DNA from: Thamnaconus septentrionalis
Taxonomy: Eukaryota > Chordata > Actinopteri > Tetraodontiformes > Monacanthidae
Assembly (NCBI GenBank): GCA_009823395.1
Contig: CM020501.1
Location: forward strand, 13,935,861 to 13,999,860
Reading direction: 5' to 3'
DNA length: 64,000 bases
Under the pieces are notes generated by a model. It ran no database searches and had not been told where the DNA came from. It was given only the letters and a program-made list of their open reading frames with translations. The position numbers and the translations under genes were made by a program. Of this stretch, positions 34,813 to 47,331 are shown piece after piece. The first letter of the stretch is position 1. Each line of letters opens with the position of its first letter.

Positions 34813-37800
34813 CTCCCAAAATAAGAACCCTAACGACCCTAAAATGCAACTATTACTGCCTGTCACATGGTCTCCAGAACACGCAAACATCTGTTTGGCT
34901 GCGACAGAAGCCACGACATGCAGTGTGATGGTTTTGATTGCAAGATTTCCATGAAAGACAATTAGGTGGAGCTGCTGGGAGGTCGTTTTCAGGACATGCT
35001 TGGACGGATGTTTGTTAATTCATCCAATTGGTTATATATATATCTTTATTTTTATTTTTTTATATTGAATTTCTCAGTGTTGTGTTTGAGTTTAAAAGTA
35101 AATTTTGGTTGTTTCCAGCAGATGAGCTGATTGTGGCTGATTGTTGGCGGCGCTTGTGTTCAGCAGGGAGGAAACCTCATCAAAGGTGTTTCAGAGGAAG
35201 GGGTTGAGCAGCAAAAAATCTGATGGAAAACAACAGGAAGGCAGATGTCAGTGAAGCTCACAGAAGTGCCCACAAACAGGCAGCTTATCAAGAATTATGG
35301 CACAAAGAGTGTTCCAATAGTGACTGAAAGTTTTTTCCTGCTAAAGGCTTGGCCTTGAAAATACTGACATAAACAGAAAAGTATTTTTCTACCCATGGGG
35401 GGATAAAGAACAATTCCTATTGAAAGTTGAGTTACTGTGACGTCACCCACTGGTTTGCTGATACTCCTGTTGCAGCCTAGAGATTGGCTTCACAGTCAGC
35501 GCCTACTTGAGTTTCCGGTTCCTTTTGACACCATATTCGGGTGTGTGGGTGGTACTGCAGAACAACCAAATAATATGAACCAGTCGGTAAAGGTATTAAT
35601 TAATAAACCTTTCCCGATTGACAGTCGTTTTTCAACTGTTTTTGGGGGGTCCCTGCTGGCCAAAACATAAAATGCAGGTTTTGGCACTGAAGCTGGAGCT
35701 CCACTTATCTTTATTTACAGTCAAAAGGTGCTGAGTAAATGAGGTATCAATGCAGAGGAGACATGAAGATACATGTCAAATGTTCAAAGGCCATTCAAAT
35801 TTTTCAAGTTTTAAAGATCAGCCCTTTCCTCGTGCCAAGCCTTGACCCTCTGATTCTAGGGTAGAGAAACAGTACGATGAGCCTGAAGCAAGCCAGATGG
35901 CAAGTGAATTACAGTTTCAAGAAACAAAACAAATTGTTACAACTATTTGATTGCAACATAAAATCACAATTACAAAAAGGAAGTTTGCGTGATACCCAGA
36001 TCTCTGCGTTCATCAAGGACCGCCAAGTGCAACAAAAGTTGATTTCCATGGCTGATATTGCTCTCCACTGCTGGCTTGGCACCTCTTCCATCTGCTGTTT
36101 TGACAATGGAGTGACAACTCGTGTCTGCTGTTCCATCGCGGCGAGTCACTCCATCTGCTCCGCCCGCCTCTTCTTGCCACCGAGCTGTCAGCTCGCCGCT
36201 CTGCCGGTAATTTTCCTTTTTATTTGACAACCGCTTTTCTTGAGACGCAGCAGAAGCAGGCTGGAGCCGTCCTTGACCTCGTTTCATCCCCAACTGTTTA
36301 TTTCTTCCCCCATTGTTTTCCAGTTTTTCTCTCTCATTCTGTTTGGTTTCACTCTGCCATCTGCAGGTGGCCGTGTTCTTTAGCGAAAAAAGTATTCACA
36401 CCATATCCGTGGTACCTTTTTGACTTTCCTCTGTCACTGGATTTGTTGCCGTTGGCCTTTGAGCCATCCATCATCCGCCTTTTGGCTTCACTACATTTCC
36501 TCATCGTGTGTCAAAGGACAGCGACTTATTATGATGGATCTCAGTATGAATCCTGAGCTTCTTCCAGAGTCATGCACCCGAGCACCGGAGGGACAAATGC
36601 TGTTCAGAGTTTCCGACTTCAGTTTGCTCTGTTTGATGGTTAAACCTTGAAGGTGCCCCATTATGGCCATTTCCAGCTATAATAATTTAATTTTGGTGTC
36701 TACTTTCAACAACAAACAAGGTTTGTTGTCCAAAAATTCCTATCTTACCTTCACATAACAAAAGGTGGGTGCGTGATGTAAAATTCAAACGGCACATTTC
36801 AGCTCAGTAACAAGGAAAAAGCCAGCCAGTCTAGAAATGCGCAAGTTGTCTTTTTTTTTCTCTCAATTAGTATTCTTGGTGTGTTAGTTGGCATGCAAAG
36901 TGACTAAAAAAGTCAGTTGTTGAGAACAAGACCCCTTTGAAGACTTTGGCCCTTCATTCTGTAGTGCATCTGTGATTGTACACATTTCTATTTCCTTCAA
37001 GTGGATGTTTGGGAGGGTTTTTTGTGTGTTGTTTCAGAATTTCAGACTGTCAGCACAGAACATTTCTGTCTGCAGGCTGTTCAAACAGCACCAGACCAGA
37101 CTGAGGCTTGTGGGACGTTGCGTCCAACCTTTCGTTTGTGTGCCAGAATTGTTGCTGTTCAGAGGTGGCAAGCTTCTGACAAGCACATTTTTAGAACACG
37201 AACACAGAAAAAAAAAAAAACAAAAAAAAAGAATGTCAGCCGGGAATTAGTCTGCGGAATCGTTGAAATAAAATTATTAAAATTCCAGGGCGGGCGGCTT
37301 GTCACAATAAAAAGCCTTCCAACGCCTTCTGCACCGGCGTTGAAACCTAGAATGCAGACCTTTGAAGCCACCCTCAGAGTCGCAGCGAGAAAGTCGTGTT
37401 GGTTGGTGAATAAGAAATCGAAAAACATACTGAATCCAATCAAGTTTTCTTTCTCTATCAGATTACATAAATGTTGGACCCTCTGGTTTTGGTAAATACT
37501 ATGAAAGTTGACATACTAATTTATCAGTGGTCTGTGTTTTGAATGCAACCATGGTTCAAATATCCAGATACCAACACTGTACTGTAGTTCTCGGGGTCTT
37601 TAAATGTGCTGATCCCATAACATTGGATCTCTCAACCAAGCAGGTTTGAAGTTTCAATCCACTTTGAGGTATTTGATTTGTTTGCTTTCAGACGATAAAG
37701 ATGAACTGCTGCTGCAGCTCATCGACCACTTTGATTTGCATCATACTTCCATAAAATCAGGCGTGCCCCAAATATTTTCAAGCCAGAACACTAAATCATA

Positions 37801-40800
37801 TCATTAAAAAAAAAAAAAAAAAAAAACAGCTTTCAGCAAGCGTTTTTGGGCTGAGCTGCACCTGAATGCAACCCCCATGAAATAAAAAAAACAAAACAAA
37901 TTTTTTCCGGCTAAGAGCAGATTTAACAACCACCTGCTCCCTGAGTCGCAGCAGCCCAGGATGAAGAGATGGATGAGTCATGAGGATGTAATAAAAAAAT
38001 AAGAACGGCCACTGACAATCTATTACAGATGGTGACAGAAAGATAGTCCACCTCGCTGTCACAGGTCAGGTGTCCACCCGGGGAAATAGTTGATTGCAAA
38101 CAACCTCCGGCGGTGGTGTACAGCGCTGCTCCGTCTTTCTCGACGCTGTAATTATGGGATGAGCTAATAACCGTCCAGTCCATTAGAGAGCCGCGAGGTA
38201 GTGGCACCCGCGGGTGAAACAGAACGTTATTCTTTCCAAAATTTTCCAAATCTCCCGTTTCCAAACTTGGTTCTTCCTTTAGTTTTGCCCTCCTTGAATG
38301 GCAACAAAGTATCTAAAAATCAAACTGGTCTTTCGTGAAAGGACGCAAAGGTTCCCCCGCGATCACCGAAGGTTGCGTTCTCTCCTCGGCAGGTTGTTGC
38401 CCTCTCGTCTGCCATGTGCGGGAGCTCCACTCATGCAATGAAAAGAAGACAACTCAACGACTTGTTGCATGTCTGGTGTTTCACCCCCCTCGACTGCGTC
38501 GGCACTGTTTGCATAACTCGCCCGCTTGGCAGCAGCAACATTGGCCCTGTTCTCGGATCCAACTTGGAACTCCATCAGTGAGTAATTGTCTCCGCCGAGC
38601 CCCCCGAAGCCGAGAGATGAGAGCTTGGTGAGGTCAATAAGAGTAGCGAATCTAAAAATACTGCCATCTACTCAAGGAAGGGCCTGGCCCTGGTGTTCTC
38701 TGGAAAAAAACAAACAAAAAAAAAATCATAAAGGAGAATCGAGAATTGCAACAAGAAAACAGAAAGAAAAAACAAAAACACTGCGGCCAATTTGTCCCGA
38801 CACGGATTCGGATGTCTGCTCGCTGAAGAGTTCTCTGACTCCTGCCTGCAGTCCTTGGGGCTGCACTTAACCACAGCTAAGCAGCGACTTACAGCTGATT
38901 AAATTCGGAGTGACCCAGTCTGAAAACTATTAGCCGGTCGCGAGCCGAAAATGAGCATATTAGAGCCTCGCGCTGCCGGCTCAACAGCTGAGATGAAGTG
39001 TCGGCGGCTGCGGGGGGAAAAATCAGGTCAAATTAAGCGAAGCCGTGATGTCTGCGTAAACCTCCTTTCGCTAACTAGATGGAGAACATATTTTACATTT
39101 GCGACAACAGCCGCAGGGAAGACGGGCAGCGGCGGCGGGCGTTTGCCACGCTGGAGAGCCGAGCTGAAGGTGGAGGCGAGAATTGCAGCCCTGGAGGAAG
39201 ACATTTCCTGATTCGCACCTTTAATCATCCTCTACAATGACCCGCCCCCTTAACCTCAGACACCGTGGTTAACGTCGACCCACCAATCGCTAGCTTTGGC
39301 TGGCTCTGCAACTCATAACTGCTGTTTTTTTTTTAATGAATATTAGACTAGATTTGGATAAGCGACAGATGACAAGCCGCTTTTGGACACAAAAGCCGAA
39401 CGCCAAGCTGAGCGCAGGCCCCGCCTCTTCCTCAGCTTCATTTCCAGACATCACAACCTGGCTACCTTCCTAATCTCAAGGCCCAACCGTTAAAAACAGC
39501 AGCTTCATGCTTAGTTCTTAAAGCTGCGGCAACATAATTACATTTAAGATCCCTATGTCGGTGCACAAAAATAACATTCGCAGACTATAAATGGCATCAG
39601 TGTGACTGGAACACAGGATGCATTTTTGTTCTTTTCTTTCAGATTTAGTAATTTCAACATGCAGTGGAAATTTAATGACACTATCTGCTCATTTTTTGTA
39701 GAATGACATTGATTTTTAAACTGGCAACTACCCATTTCCTCTAGTGTGAATATGCACAAAATTGTTGCCGATGATTTTTATTGTTGTTTTTTTTTTATTG
39801 TTTTAACAATCTGTTCTAAAAAAAACAAATATGAGATGCCAGCAGTGCCGTTGGCTGGTGGCTGATTTCTCCCTTCTGCAGTTCAACCGTCTTAACTAAT
39901 AGATGGTCTAAATTCTAAAATGTTCCATTGCAACTGTTGAGTGAAGGCAACACAGACATGTTTTGGGAGCACTGCCACAAATGCAATCCACAGAGTTGAT
40001 TTCTAGAAATTGATAGTCTGTGTTGATCTAAAACTTGACAATAACTTTTTGGCGAGCTGTACAACGCAATCGGACGCCACCGGCTGCGTCTTCTACATCA
40101 TGTCCCGAGCAGCCAATTCCCGTCGACAAGCTTATCGCGTGATATTTTGAAAGCGAAAAAAGGTGATTCCACTGCACATGTGAGAGTTTTCGGAAATTGG
40201 CTCATGCCCACCACTGTACGTTTTCTGGTGTCCGTTTCAACCTCAAGGTGAGTGGGAACAAACCCGGCCACAAGTTCGTCACAGTCACCGCTGCTCACCG
40301 ATCATCACCCCTTGCAGTCTTTGGCTCTTTGCTCGGAGTCGCTGACCCCGGCATCAGACCTTAACTGGGAACAATCTCTGAGCGCTCTGTGACGATGCAC
40401 TGCTCCACGCTGTGGGGACAAAGTCCAGTGAAGGTGACGCCACGAGGAAGAAAAGGGGAGAGAAACAGGAGGCCGGCGATCACTTTGACGGACTGACTTT
40501 GGCACAGCATTTGATTCACAGTCCACAATGTGAGTTTGTCAAATGACAGATAGCAGAGGAAGGTATAAGGCAGAAGAGGTCGCGTGCACCTTGACTGTGT
40601 TGTTGGTTGCTCAACAACCTACAACTTTTTACGACAGCAGCGAATACAGTTAAAGAAATTCTCCACGTTGTGTCGTACAATTTCTCTTTGCAAAGGGCCT
40701 CTCTGGAAGCTTCTTCTCAAAGTGAGCAGGGTGTTTGGAGCCACATGCACCAGGTGAAAGCTAATGTTGTGTTGAGCCCTGTGGGGCGATAAAGTTGGGT

Positions 40801-41417
40801 CCCGTGTGTCAGGCTGATGGTGACGAGCCTGGATAAGCAAACATACGTCTTCAGACGCGAGGAATTCCTCGCCGCCGCTTGAGTGCGGCAGCTTTGGTCC
40901 GCATTTGCTGCCGAATCCTCTCAACTGTCTTGGCAGAGTTACATTGTGGGTAAGGAAAGTTGCCAAGTTTCAACAAGAAGGGATTGTTTGTAAAACCATC
41001 AAACTGGAGAGGCTGCAAAGTGTTTTTTATTTATTTATCTCTATTCGTAAAGCTGCTCGTCTCTGGCCCAACAGTCTGATAGAAATACAAACACTTCCCA
41101 AATTGCCATGTCCCCCAGCATCATAGCCTAGTTAGAACCATATTTATTCCATTAAAACTAATTCATAAATGATTCAATAACTATATGACCACGTCACCCT
41201 TTCTTTACCTTCAAGCTTTTCATCATGAAAAAATAAATTGACACGATAGATAACCCGGTGTGTTTCTACTAATATTTTGAAGTGAGCTGACTTCACCTGG
41301 CACAATTTTCTGCATGTCTGCTCCAAGTTACTCAAACACTTCAGCTCCTTCGGTCTCTTACCTTCGGGGTGGCTACAGCGAATCATACAGAATTGATTCA
41401 CATGTTCAATTTGGCTT

Positions 41418-41735
41418 AAGGTGCAGTGGTTGGCACTGTCACCTGAGAGCAAGGAGGTTGCGAGTTTGATCCCCAGACTTGGGAGGAGTTTGAATGTTCA
41501 CCTTGTTTCTGTGTGGGCTCTCTCCGTGTTCTCCGGCTTCCTCCCACGGTCAAAAAACATTCTGGCTGAATTGGTAGTAGCTATGAGTGCAAGCACTTGT
41601 TTGTCTCACTGTGTCTCTGTGACGACTTTTTGGCGTGTAAGTCCCGCTTTCACCCAACAACAGCTGGGATAGACTCCAGTAAACCCCTGTGACCCTGAGG
41701 GCAGGAGAAGTGTGTTTAGAAAAATGGATGCATGC
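41418..41735 (+). mobile_element. Degenerate full-length SINE copy
   Basis: It has the tRNA-like head (A-box-like gtgcagtggttggcac; B-box-like gcgagtttgatcccc), the body 'gttctccggcttcctcccac' and the tail region 'acagctgggatagactccag' and 'gaccctgaggg', ending in a short ATGGATGC tail. It diverges more from the copy at 46969-47331 than the 33720 copy does. It ends about 200 nt from exon 3 and is antisense to sorcs3. Confidence 0.82.
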
Positions 41736-41933
41736 ACTCCTGACACAGCCCTCTTCATATTTCTGGGCTTGGGGACTGGAACACGGATAGCAATCACTGA
41801 GCGGCCCCATGGGGCTTAAGGTTTGACCAGGCACTTCAGACACTTCAGAACGTGTTTTGTCAAGACAGAATGGTCCAACGAGGACACCGAAATGAAGATG
41901 TAACCTGAGCCGGCGCAGTCCCGACGCTCTCAC

Positions 41934-42092
41934 CTTTTGGTCGTGGCTGTATGCCAGGGCCCAGTCCTCTTCAGTGGGGTGGAATAACAGGCTCAGGAGG
42001 TAGAAGGTGAGGCGGTACTTCTGGAAGCTGGCTCCCTCGTCTGTGCTGATGAGAACGCTGCTCTCGAACTCCGGGTCTGTCAACACCATAAT
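41934..42092 (-). CDS. sorcs3: sorcs3 exon 3 (VPS10 propeller, Asp-box)
   Basis: This 159-nt exon encodes 53 complete codons and starts and ends in phase 0, so skipping it would preserve the frame. It opens IMVLTDPEFESS, contains the Asp-box STDEGASF, continues QKYRLTFYLLSLLFHP and ends HDQK before donor gtgagagcg. These are typical of SorCS1/SorCS3 propeller blades in the extracellular/lumenal domain. The acceptor tract is unusual: in pre-mRNA sense a (GU)13 repeat lies only 22 nt upstream of the splice site and is followed by a short C/U-rich stretch and cag. That arrangement may make inclusion of the exon sensitive to UG-binding proteins. Exon identity is secure; the regulatory idea is inference. 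Confidence 0.95.
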
Positions 42093-42114
42093 CTGGGAGG
42101 AGAGACGGAGGCAG

Positions 42115-42140
42115 ACACACACACACACACACACACACAC
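42115..42140 (-). promoter_or_regulatory. (UG)13 repeat next to the exon 3 acceptor
   Basis: On the plus strand this is (AC)13; in sorcs3 pre-mRNA it is (GU)13. It lies 22 nt upstream of the exon 3 splice site, separated only by a C/U-rich tract ending in cag. UG repeats at this distance from an acceptor are known binding sites for TDP-43 and CELF proteins, as at CFTR exon 9. A splicing role here is inferred from position only. Confidence 0.6.
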
Positions 42141-42552
42141 AAGGTTGTGAATGTTTGAAGTTGGGGTAGTATTTGAAGGGCAAGTTTGGAGCAGGGAGGT
42201 GCAGAGACGGTGAGATCAGTGGAGGGATGCTGGAGGCAGAAGGCGGTGTCAGCAGACCGGGCCTCCTGCCTCTAGGCTGACATCAGGCTCCTGCGTCGGC
42301 AAACAGGACCTCTGCATTCCTAAAAATTAATTTAGTGAGTGTGACTGAAAATGTTTCCGTTGCCATGGCTATGCAGGTCCTCCTGTGCACGCCTGAGATA
42401 GACGGCTTTTCATCGCGCTCCTACCAAAAAAACACTAAGTCAGTTTATAGCACCAAGAGGCTGGACCGGGCTAATAAGGCCGCTAAATTAGCCACTGAGC
42501 AAGCAAGGTGTTAAACAGTCAAACACGAGTCGGTGTAATACCTTCTAATGCC

Positions 42553-42605
42553 TTTTTTTTTTTTTTTTTTTTAGATGGTTCTTTAAAAAAAAAAAAAAAA
42601 AAAAA
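42553..42605. repeat. T20 / A21 inverted homopolymer pair
   Basis: Twenty T (42553-42572) are followed after 12 nt by 21 A (42585-42605). In RNA this would fold into a long A-U hairpin with a short loop. Confidence 0.9.
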
Positions 42606-45600
42606 GTGTCCATTCTCCATGTTTCCTCCTTGCGGTGGAATTCCAATTTCAAATGGAACAGTGTCACAGCGGTCGGGGCTCTAATTTCATGCTTGGCATA
42701 TTCCTGGCAGAGCTATCGCGGCTATTACCCAATTCAATAAGAGCAGGAATTCCACAATGCATATTTCTTTTTGTGCTAATGAGTCTTTGAGGAAGCTGAT
42801 AAAACGGTCACGGGGAACTCCTCCTTAACAATGGAAGGCGCGAATGAACAGCTTTGTAATACATCGTTCTCGAGGAAACTGCCGTCCGTCGCCTTTAGGT
42901 CGGTGCTCGTGTGAGGCAGAGCGGTTTTTTTTATGGCAGAGAAAGCCGCAGAGGAAGAGGGTTTCTCTCAACACTTTGCGTGCGAGAATTGATAGACATT
43001 GAAGTGTGTGTTTATTATTGTTGTCAGCATATGGTGACACCTCTTTCGTTGTCTCTTACCTCATTAAGACATCTGCCTTAGAACTGTTGTCCAACAGTTT
43101 GTTTACTCAGTGATTCAAAGATTTTTATTTCTCACATGGCAGTGAAATGTTAGTGTGGCAGATGCCGTTGTGGCTGTGCAATATAAGGATTAAAAAGTGA
43201 CAAGTAAAAGGTAACAAAGGTGTTAATAAAGTCAAGATGATACAATACAATGTAATATTAGTTGCTGCAGACAGTGGTATGTGTGTGGCACTGGTGACAG
43301 TCGTAATAGAATGAGGCTGAACAACTGCGTCTGTTTGCAAACAGACTCGCCCGCAGCAGCTGTGAAGGTTGCACGACCGAAGGTGTCCGACGACCTCCAC
43401 CTTCCTGCTCTCACCAAGGTTCTTCACAAGGTTCTTCGTATGTGGCGAGGAACACGACCCTAGAAGAAACACTAAATGTTGTCCCATAGCCTGTCATGAC
43501 CACCGGACGGCGCCTTGGAGTGCAGTACAGTGTGGCTCCACCAGGCACCACAGGGTTGCTCTCTTGGTTCTTGGTTGTTTATTGCATCACTTCTGAATGG
43601 ACACCATTAAACAGAGCCGCTGCAGTATAAAGGCCGAGGTCGTGCGGCACCGGGCTCAGTCTTTTGCTTCTTTTCAGGCCAAAACGTTCACACTCCTGCG
43701 GATATTAGCATGGCTGAGCTGAAGCGACATCTATCTGAGTCACTGCACTGCAAGTCAGTTCAGTTTGAATTAGACTAAAGGCAGCACATCCGTCACTGAC
43801 GGCTGTTTCCAGCACAAGCAGGGAAACCCTCCACGGAGGTGATGTGGATAAATTGTTTTTCATTAGGTACCAGTAAACCAGTGTCGTGCTTGAACCAGAG
43901 AAAAAAGAATGGACGTTCATGAACGGGTTTGTTTGTGAAGGTAAACCATTACTTGAACACGTTAACGTTGGAGGGGAGCAACTGCAAATGTTCTGAGATG
44001 TTGCAAAAAAATACTTAAAGAATGAGAAAATGGTCCATTTCATTCAAAGTCACCGCAAAAAGTCCCTCAATTTACTGCCTTGCTCCATTCTTTGTGGATC
44101 TGGCCTTATGTGTCTAATATCGAGCCCTGCCCCAGGTAATGAGTATTATCATGATGTGTAATTCCTGAATGAATCATCCTTGCTTCTATTTGTTTCCTGA
44201 CTCCTTCCTTCATCCAATCACCCAGTTGTTCATAGTGGTCCAGTCCCATTCACAAAATGAACAATTTACTCCCCCTCAAAAAAGGATTTTCAGTTGTAAT
44301 CCTTATTCTTTTTTTCACAATGGAACATTTCAAATCACTGGTTTTGGTGGAGTGCACCAGTGGGGACTTGGTGTTACTAGTGCCTGTGTGCACGTCTTGA
44401 ATTTCCACACACTGCGTGACAGAATCTGTGATGGAAATGACTCAAAAACTTTGATGAGTGACACATGGCGATGCTGTCTTCTTTTTCTTGGACCTGGAGA
44501 CGCAACATCCACACATGTGCACTTTCATCAAAAAACAAAAACAAACACACACACACACTGTAATGTCCCAAACTTTGCATGTTATCGCCACCGGCCAGAT
44601 TCTGCCTGTTGCTGTTGAGATGAAACCGCAGCCTATATGACTGCCAGTACAGGCTAAATTCTCACCTCCGCATTCAAACAGTCTGCCCCACATTGCATTC
44701 GATTTGCTCCCAAAACTGGGTAGCCAGCGTTCGCATTAGCGGGAGGTGATTAGGATTCCCCCTGGCACCGTCGCCCCCCCCCCGACTGGGCTGGGGAGGA
44801 GGGGGGAGGAGGCGTGAGGGGAGGTGCAGCAATACGAAATCGATAGCAGGTTGGAGGGATAACTGCCTGGTTTTATCGGCGCTTTGTGCGAGCCGCGCCT
44901 GAGCTGGGGAGCAGAGATAGGAGGCGGCAGTTTGTCCGGCGGTGACTTAAGTGGAGGTGTGGATCAAAGACGGCGAGCGGCGAATGAATCACGTCATGTC
45001 GGATCAATGGGGCTCCGTCTGCCTCTGACGGCCAGCGGCTCTAACCGAGAGTTGTCGCCGCAATATGCTCGTTAGGTGCAGATCAGGACTTAATCACCCG
45101 CATTTAGTCGTCGTGCCAGTGTGCACGCGCGCGTGTGTGTCGCTTTTTTTCCCCTCTTTCTCACCGCTGTCTCGCCTCCCTGTATGGCATTTTAACGGCT
45201 TATATCTATATTTTCAAATTAACCCAGGCAAACAGACGCTCAATCAGGCCGGGAAGGAGACATCAAAAAGTAGCCGAGAAGATTCATATTTCAAAGCCCG
45301 CCGCGAAATGTCATTACTATCATTCAGCACCATAATGTGACATTGGAAAAGGTCACTGCTCCGGCTTCGTTTTAAGTCTTTTATATCTTTCTTTCTTTTT
45401 TTTTCCCTTTTGGACAGTGTGGGCAAAGGATGTACGCTCGCTTCCACGCATGTCGCCCAGGACGGTCCTTTTGTCGCGGTTGAAGGGAACATTTGAAAGG
45501 GCAGCAGACAATTAGGCTCTATTTCTTGTTCCACTACGGAGCACAGGTGGATGCTAAGCAGGAAACTCTCAGATATATTAAAGCAGCAGGAGGATGTGGT

Positions 45601-46968
45601 CGGCATCAAGGCAGACTTTCATTTGTCTGAGCGGCAGCAAATCGAAATAATTAAAAGAAGAGATAAGGTCCGCAGAGGGGACTGGGCCCAGGGAGAAAAA
45701 AAAAAACAGAGGTCAAAGTTAAATACCCTCCAAAGATGGTGTAGCGAAGCGTCTGACTTGTTTTTAACTGAGGAATTAGAATTCGGTCTGTGTTATTTGA
45801 CCTCTCCTGGTTCATCTGTTGTGCGTTTATTTAATCTAAAACAACTTGACTTTGAGGCGAAAAAAACAAACAAAAAACAAGTATGTCTTTTCAGCAGTGG
45901 GGCCATGTTTCATTTCTGCCTGTCCTTCATGTGGAATTAAATTTCCAGAGCGTCTGTCCGTCCGCTCCGATCTGTCTTGTTTAGTCCCAACCGTCCCAGG
46001 ACCCTGTCAAGTCCCACACGGTGCCGCCGCATTCAGGGTCAGAGCCTCGGCTCAGCCTTGGGACCGCACGCCTGATGAACCTGAGCACCTCCAGAGCATT
46101 TCTGTTTCAGTTCAGAACATTTTACCTCTGCTGCTGACCGTCCTGACTACAGGGACTGTTTGCAATGCCACTTTTAAAATTGTATTTTATCGTCTCCTGC
46201 ATATGTGGAAGATTCCCTGCTCATATTTAACCCTCCTGATGCTTGAATTCCTATTTCCATAGTGATGAGCCAGCTCATATGGTGAAGTTCTCTCAATTAC
46301 CGCCCATTACAATGAACGGAACCAGTTGAAAAAATATGTAATTCATTTTAGCTCACTACGTCACTCAGCAGTCTACACACTTTTACAATTTTATCTAAGC
46401 CTTCTGTTATTATTCTTGAGGTCGATGGACTTGTTTGTAAGTTAAAACAATGCAACGATGCAATTTACTGAGGAAATATCCATTGTAGAAAAAACATACA
46501 ATAACGTTGATGTAAAAAAAAAAAAAAATACAATCCAGTGCAGAGTGATGGCAACCACTCTTCAATCCTTAGCGCTCCTATCTCCGCCAGTCAGAAGTGC
46601 GTTGTTAGCGCTAGCCGACGTTATTATATCGATCGCTTGCCTCCTGGTATTATTACGGAATTTAACAAGCAAAACAAAAAGGCTTAAAGGCGTCTGGAAA
46701 TGAGCTGTCAGTCAATTGGTTGCATCCTCACATCAAACTGTCGATCGCCAGTAATTGGAAGTTCTTGCGTTGTGACCTGTCATGTTGTGCGAACTGTAAA
46801 ATTTGCTCTTGAGCCGATACCAAGTCCCAGTGTTGAAGATGCCGATGTTTTTTATTGAAGGTGGATGTAAGCGTTTTTCTTTTTTCCCCTTCAGATTATT
46901 ACAAACCTAGGACAGAATTTGGCCATTTTTTTGGTAAAAAGAATATTTACCTAAATAAATATTACATT

Positions 46969-47331
46969 CAGGGTGACACCGTGGCACAGTGGTTAGCGCT
47001 GCCGCCTCACAGCAAGAAGGTCGTGGGTTCGATTCCGGGGCCCAGACCTGGGACCTTTCTGTGTGGAGTTTGCATGTTCTCCCCGTGTCTGCGTGGGTTC
47101 TCTCCGGGTTCTCCGGCTTCCTCCCACAGTCCAAAAACATGCATATCAGGTCAATTGAATATTCTAAATTGTCCATAGGTGTGCATGTGAGTGTGAATGG
47201 TTTGTTTCTATGTGGCCATGTGATGAACTGGCAACTTGTCCAGGGTGTACCCTGCCTTCGCCCTAAGACAGCTGGGATAGGCTGTGACCCTGAATAGGAA
47301 TAAGCGGGTATAGAAGATGAATGAATGAATG
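46969..47331 (+). mobile_element. Full-length tRNA-like SINE with target-site duplication
   Basis: The element begins CAGGGTGACACCGTGGCACA and has an A-box (TGGCACAGTGG) and a B-box (GGTTCGATTCC) spaced as in a tRNA-derived Pol III promoter. A unique body follows, then a LINE-like 3' end with an (ATGA)n tail. An 11-bp flank, AATATTACATT at 46958-46968, recurs as AATATTACGTT at 47332-47342. This is the best-preserved copy of a family with at least five other copies in the window. The family name is not certain. Confidence 0.9.

Larger units (their letters stand above)
22173..41933 (-). other. sorcs3: sorcs3 intron 3 (19.8 kb)
   Basis: The largest intron fully inside the window. It includes an RTE-like LINE remnant (27960-28920) split by a 468-bp TIR element, a 24-bp perfect palindrome (29194-29217), a 5'-truncated SINE (33720-33849), a degenerate SINE (41418-41735), a (TG)n (25508-25530), an (AAAT)n (about 34787-34812) and poly-A tracts (for example 37806-37826). 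The 22.2-23.0 kb part next to exon 4 is rich in TAATT motifs. I see no extra coding exon and no RNA gene. Confidence 0.78.

Noticed and set aside
43125..43487. 120-codon minus-strand open frame
   Set aside because: Leucine/histidine/serine-rich with no domain or splice context; probably chance.
45551..45940. 129-codon plus-strand open frame (starts MLSRKLSDILKQQEDVVG)
   Set aside because: The first 60 residues look moderately protein-like, but I recognise no family, the second half is A-run derived, and no splice or start context supports it.
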